DNA from: Gammaproteobacteria bacterium
GTDB lineage: Bacteria > Pseudomonadota > Gammaproteobacteria > Xanthomonadales > SZUA-36
Reading direction: 5' to 3'
Assembly (NCBI GenBank): GCA_021772915.1
Contig: JAJFLB010000056.1
Coordinates: 62,001-126,000, forward strand
Length of the DNA stretch: 64,000 bases
Part shown: positions 52,211 to 63,200 of the stretch, in pieces
Position numbering within the stretch: position 1 is the first letter of the stretch
How the letters are laid out: each line of letters begins with the position of its first letter
Translations under genes and position numbers: made by a program
The notes under the pieces: generated by a model
What the model was told of the DNA's origin: nothing
Databases searched by the model: none
What the model saw: the letters and a program-made list of their open reading frames with translations, nothing else

Positions 52211-54222
52211 GACAGCTGTACTACACCAACTACGAATCGGGCCAATCCGGTCTGAGTAACGCGATTATGTCGATCGAAATTGGCGTGGTACTTGCGTTCC
52301 TGACCAATCGCTTCCTGTTGCTGGATGGCAACGTATCGCCGCCTGCCAACGTGGTGGCCTATGACGGACGTATTGACAACAAAGTCATGAGCAAAGTGAC
52401 TGACCTGCTCGACATTCCGGTGGCATGGAGCGAACCGGATAGCAAATCGTTGGCGAGAATAGATAGTCAGGAATTGACCGACCACCACCTGATGGATTCT
52501 GTTTTTTACGTGCCCGGCAGCGTCGATATCGACTCCGATGATGCCGGTCAGTTCGCGCGTGGCCGCGAGAACTGGCTGTGCGAAACCGAAGAATTGTTCG
52601 ACGTACCATTGCTAAGGGTTTCAGAAAAACCTAAGGCCAAAAACGAAAAGCGGCATCGGAATAACCTGGGATTCTATTCCTATTTCTTCTATTTCAATGA
52701 CGAAACCCGGCGCGCCGTCTACAAGGTGCTGGAGCGTATGCGGGCCAAGGCGCCTTTCGCAGAGCTGGCGCAGCAGGTGGCCAGGGATCTTGGCAAATTC
52801 AACGCCGTGCACATGCGACGTGGGGACTTCAAGGTGACCTACGGTGTGACCGTACTCGACCGCCATCCATGGGAAGCCATCGATGCACTGGACAAACATT
52901 TCAAACACGACGACCGGCTGTTGATCTGCACGGATGAACGGGATGATCCATTCTTCAAGGATCTGAAGGCCACTTGGAAAAATCACGTTTTCATAGACCA
53001 CCATATCCTTGATAACTATGGCAAGGAATTTTTCGACTTGCCACGACACGACAGCATTGCCCTGGCCTACCTTTCACAACTGGTCGCTGCAGAGTCACAG
53101 GATTTTATCGGTACAATGACCAGCACTTATACATCCATTATCCAGCGTCTGAGAGGTAATCGCGGCGCAGATGAGCCGTTCAAGTTCCTCTGGAACGAGC
53201 TGCCAGAACCGGATGACCGTTACGAACGCGGCCGTCATCCGGTCAGCGAGTGTGTACCACTGGAAAACGGTATCATGGTCGAGGAACTGGAAGGACCGTA
53301 TTCCTGGAATCGCTACAATCAACGAATCAACCCCGCCTGGATGCGTGAATGGCCGGAAAGCTTCCTTACTGACGCGGCCCTGGAGTCGGGAACCCTGCTT
53401 GCGGATGTGAAAACCAGGGTTGTTCCCCTTTCAGGCACTACTGCCCGCACCAAAGCACACTTACATTTCGAGGGGGTTCGGGTGCGGGTCAAAAGCTCAA
53501 TTCCGGGACTGGCATTCAGACTGTCAGAAGTGTTCAACCAGGGTGAACGCGGGGAGCAGAGCGCTATCATTGCCGACATTTCAGTCGAATCGAGTCAGGA
53601 TCAGTTTGTGATGTCTGCCGGCGGTCGTGAACTGGCTAACAGTGGAACACAAAAGAAAATCATCGGTGAGTTGATCAGGCACGTGGTCCGCGTTTTGACG
53701 GATGCCCGGCGCTATCACTGCTGGCTGATTGGCATACTGTTCAGAAAAAAGGAAAACACGATCGTCTACATAGGCGACCTGGGGGCGTCTGGCAAATCCA
53801 TTGCCGACGCCATGTGCACCTCCGGTTGGGAAATGCTGGCGGATGAAGTCATCCCGGTGCGTGTAAAGACCGCTGAGGCCATACCATTTGTACGCATGTC
53901 CTGGCCAAAAGGCGCTGCCGCGCGGTTAGAGTGGAATAAGACCAAGTTAGCCGCAGTCGTCCACGGGAGCGCTCGCCTGCATGGCAAGGACACGGTCACC
54001 CGGCTTACACCAGCTGTCGGCGCAGCCGAAATGCTGCAGCAATGTTTTGATTTTCGCTTTGACCGAAAACGTGCCACGGAGCGACTGTGCAAGGTTGCCT
54101 CTGTATTGCCGATCTACGCACTCTCTTTCAGTGAGTCATCCAGGGTACCTGGCGTGCTTGAGTTTTTGGCCTCACACGGCGACGCTGGTGAGAAAACTGC
54201 CATCGCATCGGGAGGTGGATAA
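52207..54222 (+). CDS. O-fucosyltransferase-like / HPr-kinase-like fusion
   Basis: 671 residues; ATG overlaps the previous stop. N-terminal ~390 residues resemble the O-FucT (PF10250) group: 'GLSNAIMSIEIGVVLAFLTN' 'RFLLLDG' and 'FNAVHMRRGDFKVTYGVTVL' (GDP-sugar site). The C-terminal ~260 residues are an HprK-related kinase domain: 'FEGVRVRVKSSIPGLAFRL', Walker A 'VYIGDLGASGKSIADAMCT' (GxxGxGKS-type, ~523-531), 'GWEMLADEVIPV' (Asp following the P-loop) and a C-terminal helical tail. HprK-related proteins paired with PqqD homologs form a known but uncharacterised bacterial system. Here both partners are fused to glycosyltransferases. Kinase target unknown. Confidence 0.8.
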   Translation: MRQLYYTNYESGQSGLSNAIMSIEIGVVLAFLTNRFLLLDGNVSPPANVVAYDGRIDNKVMSKVTDLLDIPVAWSEPDSKSLARIDSQELTDHHLMDSVFYVPGSVDIDSDDAGQFARGRENWLCETEELFDVPLLRVSEKPKAKNEKRHRNNLGFYSYFFYFNDETRRAVYKVLERMRAKAPFAELAQQVARDLGKFNAVHMRRGDFKVTYGVTVLDRHPWEAIDALDKHFKHDDRLLICTDERDDPFFKDLKATWKNHVFIDHHILDNYGKEFFDLPRHDSIALAYLSQLVAAESQDFIGTMTSTYTSIIQRLRGNRGADEPFKFLWNELPEPDDRYERGRHPVSECVPLENGIMVEELEGPYSWNRYNQRINPAWMREWPESFLTDAALESGTLLADVKTRVVPLSGTTARTKAHLHFEGVRVRVKSSIPGLAFRLSEVFNQGERGEQSAIIADISVESSQDQFVMSAGGRELANSGTQKKIIGELIRHVVRVLTDARRYHCWLIGILFRKKENTIVYIGDLGASGKSIADAMCTSGWEMLADEVIPVRVKTAEAIPFVRMSWPKGAAARLEWNKTKLAAVVHGSARLHGKDTVTRLTPAVGAAEMLQQCFDFRFDRKRATERLCKVASVLPIYALSFSESSRVPGVLEFLASHGDAGEKTAIASGGG

Positions 54223-55238
54223 TGGCCAGCCATGAGGATACCCAAGCAGGCGGGCGCATGATCTCGGTCCAGTTGCAGCTGGAGAGTGGTCATGAACTGA
54301 AACTTACCCTGGGCGAGCAGTCCCCGGAACTGGTGACCCTGTTCCGCATTCTGGCCAGCAGAAATTCCGACACCGTGACGCCGGCCGAACAGTTCCTGCA
54401 ATTACCGCTGAATAATGGCGCCGCTGCGTGTTCATTCCATTCCCGTCAACTGGTCTCCATCATCACGGAACCCCCGGTGGTGGTCCAGTTGGAGCAGGCC
54501 GAGACACCCGAGACAGCACCGGTCGCAACAGCTGTGCCACCCACTGTCGTGGTGAATACACCGCGTTACCTGATCATTGATGATTTCCTGGGACACGACG
54601 AACACCGGGACATGCTGGCTTTTGCAATGAACCACGAGGATCAGTTTGAAGCTGGAACGGTGGTGGGACATGAAACACCACATCGAAAGAATCAGGTTAT
54701 CCTGAGTTTTGCTGAGACGGCCCATGCCAAGTTATTGTCTAACCGACTGCTGACCTGGCTACCCATGTTGACTGAAGAACTCCAGATGGAACTGTTTCCT
54801 GTCCGCTTTGTTGAATCGCAGCTGACAGCCAGCAACGATGGACATTACTACCGCGTACACTGCGATACCGGCGCCGACGAGGCTGACTTTCGCGCCATCA
54901 CGTGTGTGTACTACTTCTTTCGTGAGCCACGTCCTTTCAACGGCGGAACCTTGCGACTGTATGACAGCATAAATCAGGGTGACCGGCGCGAGGCCAGCGG
55001 AAGTTACCGGGAAATCGAGGCAGTCTCCAACCGACTGGTGGTATTCCCAAGTTCCGCGCACCATGAACTCATGCGCATCCGCTGCCCATCGGGGAAATTC
55101 GGTGACAGTCGCTTCGCCATAACCAACTGGATCCAGATCAGCCCTGAACCACGACCGGATGACACCTTTGGTTGGGGTCACCTGCGTTGTGGCGTCCTGC
55201 CTGCACAATACGGTGACCTCGCAGGAAGTTCACAGTGA
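54222..55238 (+). CDS. 2-oxoglutarate/Fe(II) oxygenase (P4H/Tpa1-like) with N-terminal shared module
   Basis: 338 residues. Residues ~14-88 are the small module shared with the oxygenase at 30500 and the protein at 57273 ('SVQLQLESGHELKLTLGEQS', 'QFLQLPLNNGAAACSFHSRQ'). The catalytic domain (~115-310) has 'RYLIIDDFLGHDEHRDMLAF', His213 and Asp215 in 'HYYRVHCDTGADE', 'ITCVYYFFREPRPFNGGTLR', His280/281 in 'FPSSAHHELMRI' and Arg297 in 'GDSRFAITNWIQ'. This is the DSBH order of prolyl-hydroxylase-like oxygenases. ATG overlaps the upstream TAA by one base. Cytoplasmic. Confidence 0.87.
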   Translation: MASHEDTQAGGRMISVQLQLESGHELKLTLGEQSPELVTLFRILASRNSDTVTPAEQFLQLPLNNGAAACSFHSRQLVSIITEPPVVVQLEQAETPETAPVATAVPPTVVVNTPRYLIIDDFLGHDEHRDMLAFAMNHEDQFEAGTVVGHETPHRKNQVILSFAETAHAKLLSNRLLTWLPMLTEELQMELFPVRFVESQLTASNDGHYYRVHCDTGADEADFRAITCVYYFFREPRPFNGGTLRLYDSINQGDRREASGSYREIEAVSNRLVVFPSSAHHELMRIRCPSGKFGDSRFAITNWIQISPEPRPDDTFGWGHLRCGVLPAQYGDLAGSSQ

Positions 55239-56365
55239 TCATCACCGTATTTGTAACCACTGCCGATGAGAGCGATCAGTGGCGGGCTGAATTGCTCGAG
55301 CACTCCTGGATGCAGACGCAACAACCCGGTGAGTTGGTTCGGCTGGTAGCCAGTTCATCCGCTACGCCGCTGCCGATGCACAGTCTGGCTCGAGTGGTAC
55401 GTACCCGGCCTTACAGTCCACACCCGTATATTGATGACCGTTTTCCCGGTTACAATCAACCAGGTGCACTGCTGGAATGGCTGTTCCATGAACGGATCGA
55501 TGCAACGTTGCTGTTACTGGACAGTGACTGCCTGATGCTGAAATCCGTGACGGAGGAGCTTGCACCGGGCGAAGCCATCGGCAACCCATGGCGCGAATGG
55601 CCGAAGGGCGAAGGACCATTCGGATTATCCGAGGACTATCAAAATCTGCAGGCTTTTTGTGTCAATCGTGATTTAAAGCCATCCAAAATCAGGTTTCCCT
55701 TGCTCATCCATTCCCGGGACCTGAAGAAAATGGCGGCCCGCTGGCTGGAACTGACAGCACTGATCCGCTGTGAGGTTAACTACACGGCAGGCAAAGTCCC
55801 CGAGGCACACCAGGTGGCCTACACCATCGCGGCTTCTGAATACCGGATTCCCCACAAGGTTCAAAAATTGGCCGTGATCCCCAGCGACCGAAAGATCGAC
55901 CGGCCATTGTTAAGCTACCAACAAGCAGTGGAGTCCCCAAGAGGGGAAATTGTCTGGAGTTCAGAGACATACTCGCCGTGGTCGAAATGCAAGCCTGAAA
56001 AAGCAAAGGCCGGCGTCGGACGTCAATTCCTCGAGAGACTCAACAAATACGTGTCCCTGGTCGATGCGGGCGAACAACTGCGATTTCACCGGCCGTTGCG
56101 CTGTCATGGCGTACGTGAAGCGCGCTTGCCTGGAAAGATGTTGCTGGAAATACCCGACGCGGAGCGGCCCGTGACTCTCAATGCCTCGGCTGCCGCCATC
56201 TGGGATCTGTGCGACAACCAGCGTACACTTTCGGAGATCGCGGATGTGCTCGAGAAGCGATTCGATGTAGCACGTAGCATACTGTGTCGGGACATCGATT
56301 CGACAATGAAGCATTTACACACTGACGGCGCCGTCGTTTTGGAACCTGCCACCCATGACCACTGA
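55235..56365 (+). CDS. HPAT-like glycosyltransferase with C-terminal PqqD domain
   Basis: 376 residues from GTG 55235, overlapping the previous stop. The N-terminal ~250 residues have 'VFVTTADESDQWRAELLEHS' 'W', 'FPGYNQPGALLEWLFHERID' 'ATLLLLDSDCLMLKS' (DxD-like site), 'GNPWREW' and 'PLLIHSRDLKKMAARWLELT'. The order of these segments parallels plant peptidyl hydroxyproline arabinosyltransferases (HPAT, GT95) and their relatives; similarity is by eye and moderate. Residues ~283-370 are a PqqD domain ('VTLNASAAAIWDLCDNQRTL' 'SEIADVLEKRF'). If correct, this would be the enzyme attaching the first sugar to hydroxyproline, docked by its own leader-binding domain. Confidence 0.7.
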   Translation: MIITVFVTTADESDQWRAELLEHSWMQTQQPGELVRLVASSSATPLPMHSLARVVRTRPYSPHPYIDDRFPGYNQPGALLEWLFHERIDATLLLLDSDCLMLKSVTEELAPGEAIGNPWREWPKGEGPFGLSEDYQNLQAFCVNRDLKPSKIRFPLLIHSRDLKKMAARWLELTALIRCEVNYTAGKVPEAHQVAYTIAASEYRIPHKVQKLAVIPSDRKIDRPLLSYQQAVESPRGEIVWSSETYSPWSKCKPEKAKAGVGRQFLERLNKYVSLVDAGEQLRFHRPLRCHGVREARLPGKMLLEIPDAERPVTLNASAAAIWDLCDNQRTLSEIADVLEKRFDVARSILCRDIDSTMKHLHTDGAVVLEPATHDH

Positions 56366-57272
56366 TCAAGCCAAGGCCAGCATTTTCGTTTCAATTGCCT
56401 CCTACCGGGATGAGTTTCTTCCTTTTACCATCAGGTCTGCCCTGGAACAGGCCGCCCATCCTGAACGTCTGACCTTTGGTATTTGCTGGCAGGCTGACGA
56501 GACAGAAAATCTCGATGAGTGGCTGGAAGACCCGCGTTTTCGCATACGACGCTACCCCTACCAGGCCAGCCTTGGCTATGGCTGGTCACGTACTGAGATC
56601 CAGAAGCTGTACGCCGACGAAAAGTACCATCTGTTGATCGATTCCCACACCTGGTTTGCCAAGGGCTGGGACGACAACCTCATTGGGCAACTGGAAAGCA
56701 AACCCGGCAAAAAGCCGTTGTTAACCACCAGTTCTCCACCGTTCACTTTTGACGGTGCAGGTGAAGTTGTCATTCCATGGGCCGGTACAGACATGGATGG
56801 CGTCCCCCTGATGACCTGCGAGGTGATTCCACCGGTCGGTTGGATTGATATCCAGATGTCGCCGCAACGCAAATCCAGGAAGCACGAACTTACGGCACTG
56901 GTGTGTTGTAATTTCGTATTCACACATGGAAGCTGGATCCGCGAGGTTCCGGAAGATCCCGCCATGATCAACGCCGGCCACGAGGCCGCACTATCGGTCA
57001 GGACCTACACGCACGGCTATGACATCTACCTGCCTGACGAATTGCAGATCTGGCACCTGGATTACGACAATTACCCAGATGGCGAGCGCCACAAGGTGTG
57101 GGAGGCAAAGACGGACCGCTGGCAGGCTGAGCATACCGATGGCATGATTCGTCGGCTGCACGCATTGTTCTACGGCAAAGAATCCCCGTCGATTCTGGGT
57201 CGGTATACCCTGGGTGAGGTACGCAGCCTGGATGAGTGGGCGGAACTTGCGGGTCTGAAGCTGGAAATCTAA
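56355..57272 (+). CDS. GT60-type (Skp1-hydroxyproline GlcNAc-transferase family) glycosyltransferase, second copy
   Basis: 305 residues. 'SIFVSIASYRDEFLPFTIRS' and 'HPERLTFGICWQADETEN' match the opening of the gene at 47213. The metal-site strand is 'YHLLIDSHTWFAKGWDDNLI' (D-S-H), and 'NAGHEAALSVRTYTHGYDIY' 'LPDELQIWHL' is the C-terminal family motif with the acidic residue in GHEAAL. Overlaps the upstream gene by 11 bp and its stop abuts the GTG of the next gene. Likely adds a HexNAc in the operon's glycan. Confidence 0.85.
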   Translation: MTTDQAKASIFVSIASYRDEFLPFTIRSALEQAAHPERLTFGICWQADETENLDEWLEDPRFRIRRYPYQASLGYGWSRTEIQKLYADEKYHLLIDSHTWFAKGWDDNLIGQLESKPGKKPLLTTSSPPFTFDGAGEVVIPWAGTDMDGVPLMTCEVIPPVGWIDIQMSPQRKSRKHELTALVCCNFVFTHGSWIREVPEDPAMINAGHEAALSVRTYTHGYDIYLPDELQIWHLDYDNYPDGERHKVWEAKTDRWQAEHTDGMIRRLHALFYGKESPSILGRYTLGEVRSLDEWAELAGLKLEI

Positions 57273-60200
57273 GTGCCGGAACGGCAACTTCAGCCCAGGG
57301 ATAGACCCGAAACCCCGGTATGGTGTGAGGATGCGGAGACCGCACCGCTGGATATCATCGTGTTCAGCAAAGACCGGGCTTGCCAACTCGACGCTTTACT
57401 CCGCAGTATGCGTGAGTTCTTTGACCTACCGCACCGACTGCACGTGCTTTACACAACCTCCAGCTCCGAATTTGAGCTGGGGTATGACTTGCTGCGCATA
57501 TGGCACCGTGGTGTACGCTGGGTCGGCGATGGGGGTGTATTTGGTCTGACCATGCAGAAACTGATGGCCGCCATTGACCGCGGTCCTGGCCGCTACCTCA
57601 TGTTCCTGGTTGACGACATGATGTTTACACGGACTTTTACCGCCGGGAAACTCATGGAATCCCTGAGTGATGACGACGATATTCTCGCGGTCTCCTTACG
57701 CATGGGTGAAGACATTACCTATTGCTACGTGCGTGATATCCAGACCACCCCTCCTGACTTCAGCAAGGGTTATCGGTGGAGTTGGAAAGACGCCAGTACG
57801 GGGTACTGGAACTACCCCATGTCACAGGACGCACATATATTTCGGACAAGCGATTTTGCCGAGCTTCTGCCCCGGTTACGTTTTGTCAACCCCAATACAC
57901 TGGAGGCTACGCAGTCCGGTCATCCGTTTCCGCGCCCCGACATGGTCTGCGAGGCGACTTCCTGTGTCATCAATATCGCAGCCAATCGGGTACAGTCCAT
58001 CTATAAAAACCGCTGCGGAAACATCAGTGCAGAGTTTTTGAACGAATCTTTTCTGGCCGGTCTGGCCATTGATGTTGTGCCCTTTACCGGCAGGGTTTAT
58101 AACTCCTGCCATATCGATGAAGACCTCGCTTTAATCGATGATAAACGGGACCGGTCTCCGCATGGTTTTGAGAAGTTCGAGCGCAACGGCCGGCAGTACT
58201 TTCGTGTCGATCTGCGCAAAATACCCACCTTTGTGCTGAATTGTGAAGACGACACTGAAAAACGCTGGTTAATGCAGGAGCAATTGACTGAGTTGGGGTT
58301 GAACTTTGAGTTCATACCCACGTTGAAGGTCAAGCCGGGCTGGGTCGGCGTCGCGCTCGCACACCTGAAGGCTCTGCGTCTTTCGCGTGCGGTCCCTCCT
58401 TTTCTTGTGCTGGAAGATGACTGTGTTTTCAATACACACTTCCAGCCGGTAATCGAAATTCCAGCCGAGGCCGAAGCTGTTTACCTCGGTGTCTCCATCT
58501 TTGGGCTTGAAAAACCGGGCAAAATGAGCTGGGGCAAACCCGACAAGGTCTTGTGGGAGCATTTCGATGAAGGCTATTTACGCGTCCACAACATGCTGGC
58601 CCGACATGCTCTGCTCTACCTTGACGAAGACTTTCAGTCAGCAGTAATTGGTTCACAAGTCGAGGCACTCACCAACCGCCAGCTGTCACACATGGGTGAT
58701 ATCGGGGTGGCAATGCTCCACCATTCACACACGGTGCTGGCTTTGGATCGTAACGTTTGCCGGCAAAGGAACCGAAATACCACCGACAAAGACCTTGCCG
58801 AAGCATTACCCGGTAACGAAATCCGGCCTGCTGGCAGCGAAGCGGTAAAACCTGCCCATTCCGTTCCACAAACTGGAAACAAGAGCAGGTTACCCAGAGG
58901 GCGCCACCTGGTGTCGCACAAGTACCGATTCATCTATTTTTCAATTGCCAAGAATGCCAGTAGTACTCTGCGAACAGAACTAGGCAAACCTCATTATCAG
59001 TGCGAGGACATCCGCTTCACCCAACAGGATGAAGCGATTGTGAAAGAATATTTCAAATTCACTTTTCTGCGTGATCCTGTATCCCGGTTTGTATCCGCCT
59101 ACCAGGAAGTTTCTCTTCGGGGTGAAATGGATGATTCCGGTGTGCAGAAAAAACCATTTATGGAACTCGAAGACAACTCTGAAAGATTCGAAGCTTTTTT
59201 AACACAGGTCGAAGCAGAAAAGTGGGACACGCATGTGCGTACTCAAAGCGACGCAATCGGCCATTTCCACATGGATTTCTATGGCCGGATTGAGTCCCTG
59301 GAAAATGATTTGCAGCTGTTGTTTGACACATTGGGGCTTCCTGATTGCCCCCCATTACCCATGCGCCGCTCACGTGCCGGTCGCAAGAGTGATTACGACT
59401 ACGACCGCTTTAATATCGACCACAATCAATTACCACAGGAGCAAATTGACCGGATTCGCGAACTGTACAAGGACGATGTCGCACTGATGCAAGCTTTCTG
59501 TCCCGAAGCGACGGGCCCAAACGGTGATTCGATTGCCAGAATATCCAGCCGGGTCAGGGCCCTAAAAATTGAAGAACAGGGTAAATTACCACCGATCGAG
59601 TTGTTCAAACGCGTCAACACGGAACACGAGCAATGCATGGTCTATGTTTTAGGTGACCGGGGTTTTTACGCCGAAGTCACCACGGTTGCACGTGCCATGA
59701 TTTACGCCTGGGTACATGGTTATCAGTTATTGTTAGCCTCCAACGCCTCTTCCTGGGCGCATGAGAAAGGCTGGGCCGACTATTTCGAACCCTTTTGCCC
59801 GGAACCAGACGAGGTTGACGCCAAAAGGATCGTAGAAAGTATCGAGTTCCGGCACGACGGAGACAAAACAGACTTCAATCGTCTGCGGGGTTTCATGCCT
59901 GAAGTACTGTCATTCGGCCAAACTCACCTGCGAGGTTTCCAGGAAATTCTGGCGTTTTTTACGACCATGATCTTTCGGCCCACACCTGACTGCCAGGTCA
60001 TGATTGATGAATTGACAGCCTCACTTAATCTTCCCGATGAGTATGACGCCATTCACGTGCGCCGGGGTGACAAGGTGGGCGATGAAGACGTCTACTATCC
60101 TGTCGAGGAATACCTGGACGGCCTGGGGCCGCTGAGCGCTGGCCGTACAGTGTTTGTTATGAGTGATGCCTGGGAGGCCGTGCAGCAAGTGCGTGACCAT

Positions 60201-63200
60201 CTCGATGAGTTGGGCACCTCAGTCCGCGTTGTAACATTGGTCCAGCCTGATCGCACCGGCTTCGACGTCTGGAAACTCCGTCGTGGCGAGCCCTTCATTG
60301 GAGAAGGAAAGCAACAGTCGGATAAACAGCTCGAAAAATACTATGTCCGCGACAACACCCGCATGCTGATCGCTGAAACCCTGATTGCTGCAGGTGCAAA
60401 ACGATTCGTTTCCACCTGGCTGTCCAACGTAGGGCGTACCGTGTGGTTCCTGCACCCACAAAGGCAAAACTGCAAGCTGCTGCAGAGTACCGGCAGTACG
60501 GACTCGGATCAAGCCCAATCCTCATCTGCTACCACCACTCACCATTGGGCCAGCTTGCGCGACCAGAGAAGCCTTCAGAGACGTCGTAAACAGTACTCCA
60601 ACACAAACCGCGGATTTCGGCACGCAGTCGTGTACCAACTGTCCGGACAGGACCTGTTTGAAGAACTTTCAGGCCTGGCGCGGGCCATGATTTATGCCTG
60701 GTCCCATCAGCGGCAGCTGCGACTGGAGGACGATAGCCTGGTCAGGAACGGCGGTAGTCACTGGCACGAACTGTTCCAGGCCCTGGTGCCTGAATGTGGG
60801 GGTTTCAAAACAACGAGGATTAAGGAACGGTTTTCGATCACAGATAAAGATGGGTTCGGCAAACTCTCCGGTTTTCAACCAGAACGTCTGAGTTTTGGAT
60901 CGACCGCACTTCAAGGATTCCGGGAGATTCTGGCCTTTTTCATGCAAATGCTCTTCTGGCCCACATCAGCCAGTCAGGGCCGCATAGACCTATTGCTGCA
61001 AGAATTACCCTTATCCGATAACTATGACGCTCTGTACTTTGGGCCCGGCGAAGCAACTGACAATATCAGCGTGGTAAGCCAATCTTTGCAACGTCTGCAA
61101 CCAATACCGGAAGACCGTTCAGTGTGCGTGATCACCGGCAATGATGAAGTATTTTCCGAGGTTGGCAGAGGTCTGGCTGCAGGTGGTTACAAGACCCGTT
61201 CCAGCATCCTGCGGCAAGCAAAAAATGAAGATCAGCTCGCGCAGGAAACCCGGTCCCTCGCCGAACTCACACTTGCCCTGCGTGCCCGGTGTTTCGTGGC
61301 ATTGGCGGACTCACGTTTTGGCCAGGCGGCCTGGTTGCTGCACCCAAGAAAAGCCGGCTGCCACCTGCTGGACAGGATAGGGAGTACCAAGCCCGCAGAA
61401 AACGGTGCCATGGTTTGCGCGGAACTGCAATTGCGTGATGGCCGCTTGTTCGAGCTGGATCTCCCGGCCAATTCCCAACATCTCGCACGACTGCGAGACC
61501 TCTCCAGCTACGCCACGCAAACTGCCAGTATGGTGCAACTACCGCTTAATGGTGGGCATTCAGCACTGGCCTTCTCCACCAGTGACCTGGTCCATCTGAA
61601 GTTAGAGCCCGTTTCGTCCCATGCTCCAGATCTGCTGAATCTGACCACCCCCCACCCACAGCCCGTGTCCAAACACAATGGGCCGGTATTCATGAACACC
61701 GATGAGGGACATCTGGGTGGCTACGTACGTGCCGCTCACCCGGTCTCGGTGCAGAGAGGGTGGCACAACGGAGACCCGAAGTGCTGGAACCCCAAACTCT
61801 GGGACTGGGCCTGCAAAGCTCTCAAGGTTCGCTCGGTGATGGATGTTGGCTGTGGTGAGGGTCACTCCGCTAAGTACTTTCAAGATCTGGGGTGCCGGGT
61901 GCTGGCCATCGATGGCAGCGTCCAGGCGCAACGAGACAGCGTGATTCCTGACCGGCACGTGCGGCATGATTTCATCAATGGGCCCTACATCCCGGCCAGA
62001 ACCTTCGACATGGTGTGGTGCTGCGAATTCGTCGAGCACGTGGAAGAAAAATACTCACATCATTATCTCACCACGTTTTCACTTGCCCGGAAATACATTT
62101 TTTTGACCTATGCAGTACCCGGGCAACCTGGCTGGCATCACGTAAATTGCAAACCCGAGGGCTATTGGGTGAGTAAACTCGAAAGACTGGGGTTTGAGCT
62201 AGACAATGATCTCACCAGCCAGGCCCGGGAGATCGCTGAACCTGGCCATTTCAAGCCGCGGGGACTGGTCTTTGTACGTGTGGATGGAACTCGTCTTGCA
62301 TTACCCGAAACTGCGGCTGGTGAAGCATCGACAGTTGGTCCCGCACGGGGCCTGATCGCAGCATCGCGACAGGCCTTGCCAGTGAAAAACATGCTGATCA
62401 CGACCATACATGATCGTCGTTTTTTTCTGTTCCTGGACATTTTTGTACACCCGGACCGGGAAAAAATTGTTGCGGTTATGCCCTGGTATAACGAGGACTG
62501 GGACCCGCGATCGGAGGGCATAGACTTTAGCAAAGTGGAGTTGCTCTACCGCGGTAAACGAATCAGGGGCACGTATATTCCTCACCGACTTGATTCATGG
62601 GAACCTTGTGCGTTGCTGGACTTTGAAGACCCGCTGTTGGCGAAGTGGCTCAAAAAACGTAAATCCGTCAGCATTCAGATCAAAGCCGGACCACATTCCA
62701 GGAAATTCAAGCTCTCGACCCAACCACAGCCCGCCTACAACGTACTGATGAGTCTGGTAATCAAGAATGAAAACCGCTGGGTGCGTCACTTCCTGGAGTA
62801 CTACCTGGAATGCCTGCAAGTCGATCACGTGCTGGTCTACGATAACTTCACCAAGGACCGTGACGCATTGCTCGAGATACTGAATCCCTACCGCAAGACC
62901 GGCAAGGTCACTTACATCCCCTGGAGTTATCGCTGGCGCAACATGGGTAGCCCAAAGAAGATGATCGCCCAACCGCAGCAGGAGGCCCATTCCCTGAATC
63001 GTTTTGCGAATTCACGCTGGATCGGCTTTCTTGACGTGGATGAATTCCTGCGTCTGCCCGGCACAACCCTGCCGCGGTTCCTGGGGTCTTACCAGGGCGC
63101 CAATGTGGATGGCTTGTCATTCGGATTACGCTGGTTCCACTACCAGGGGGCGTTGGAATTTAATGAAATCATTGATGTCCCGCTTACCTTCCGTCGCTCA

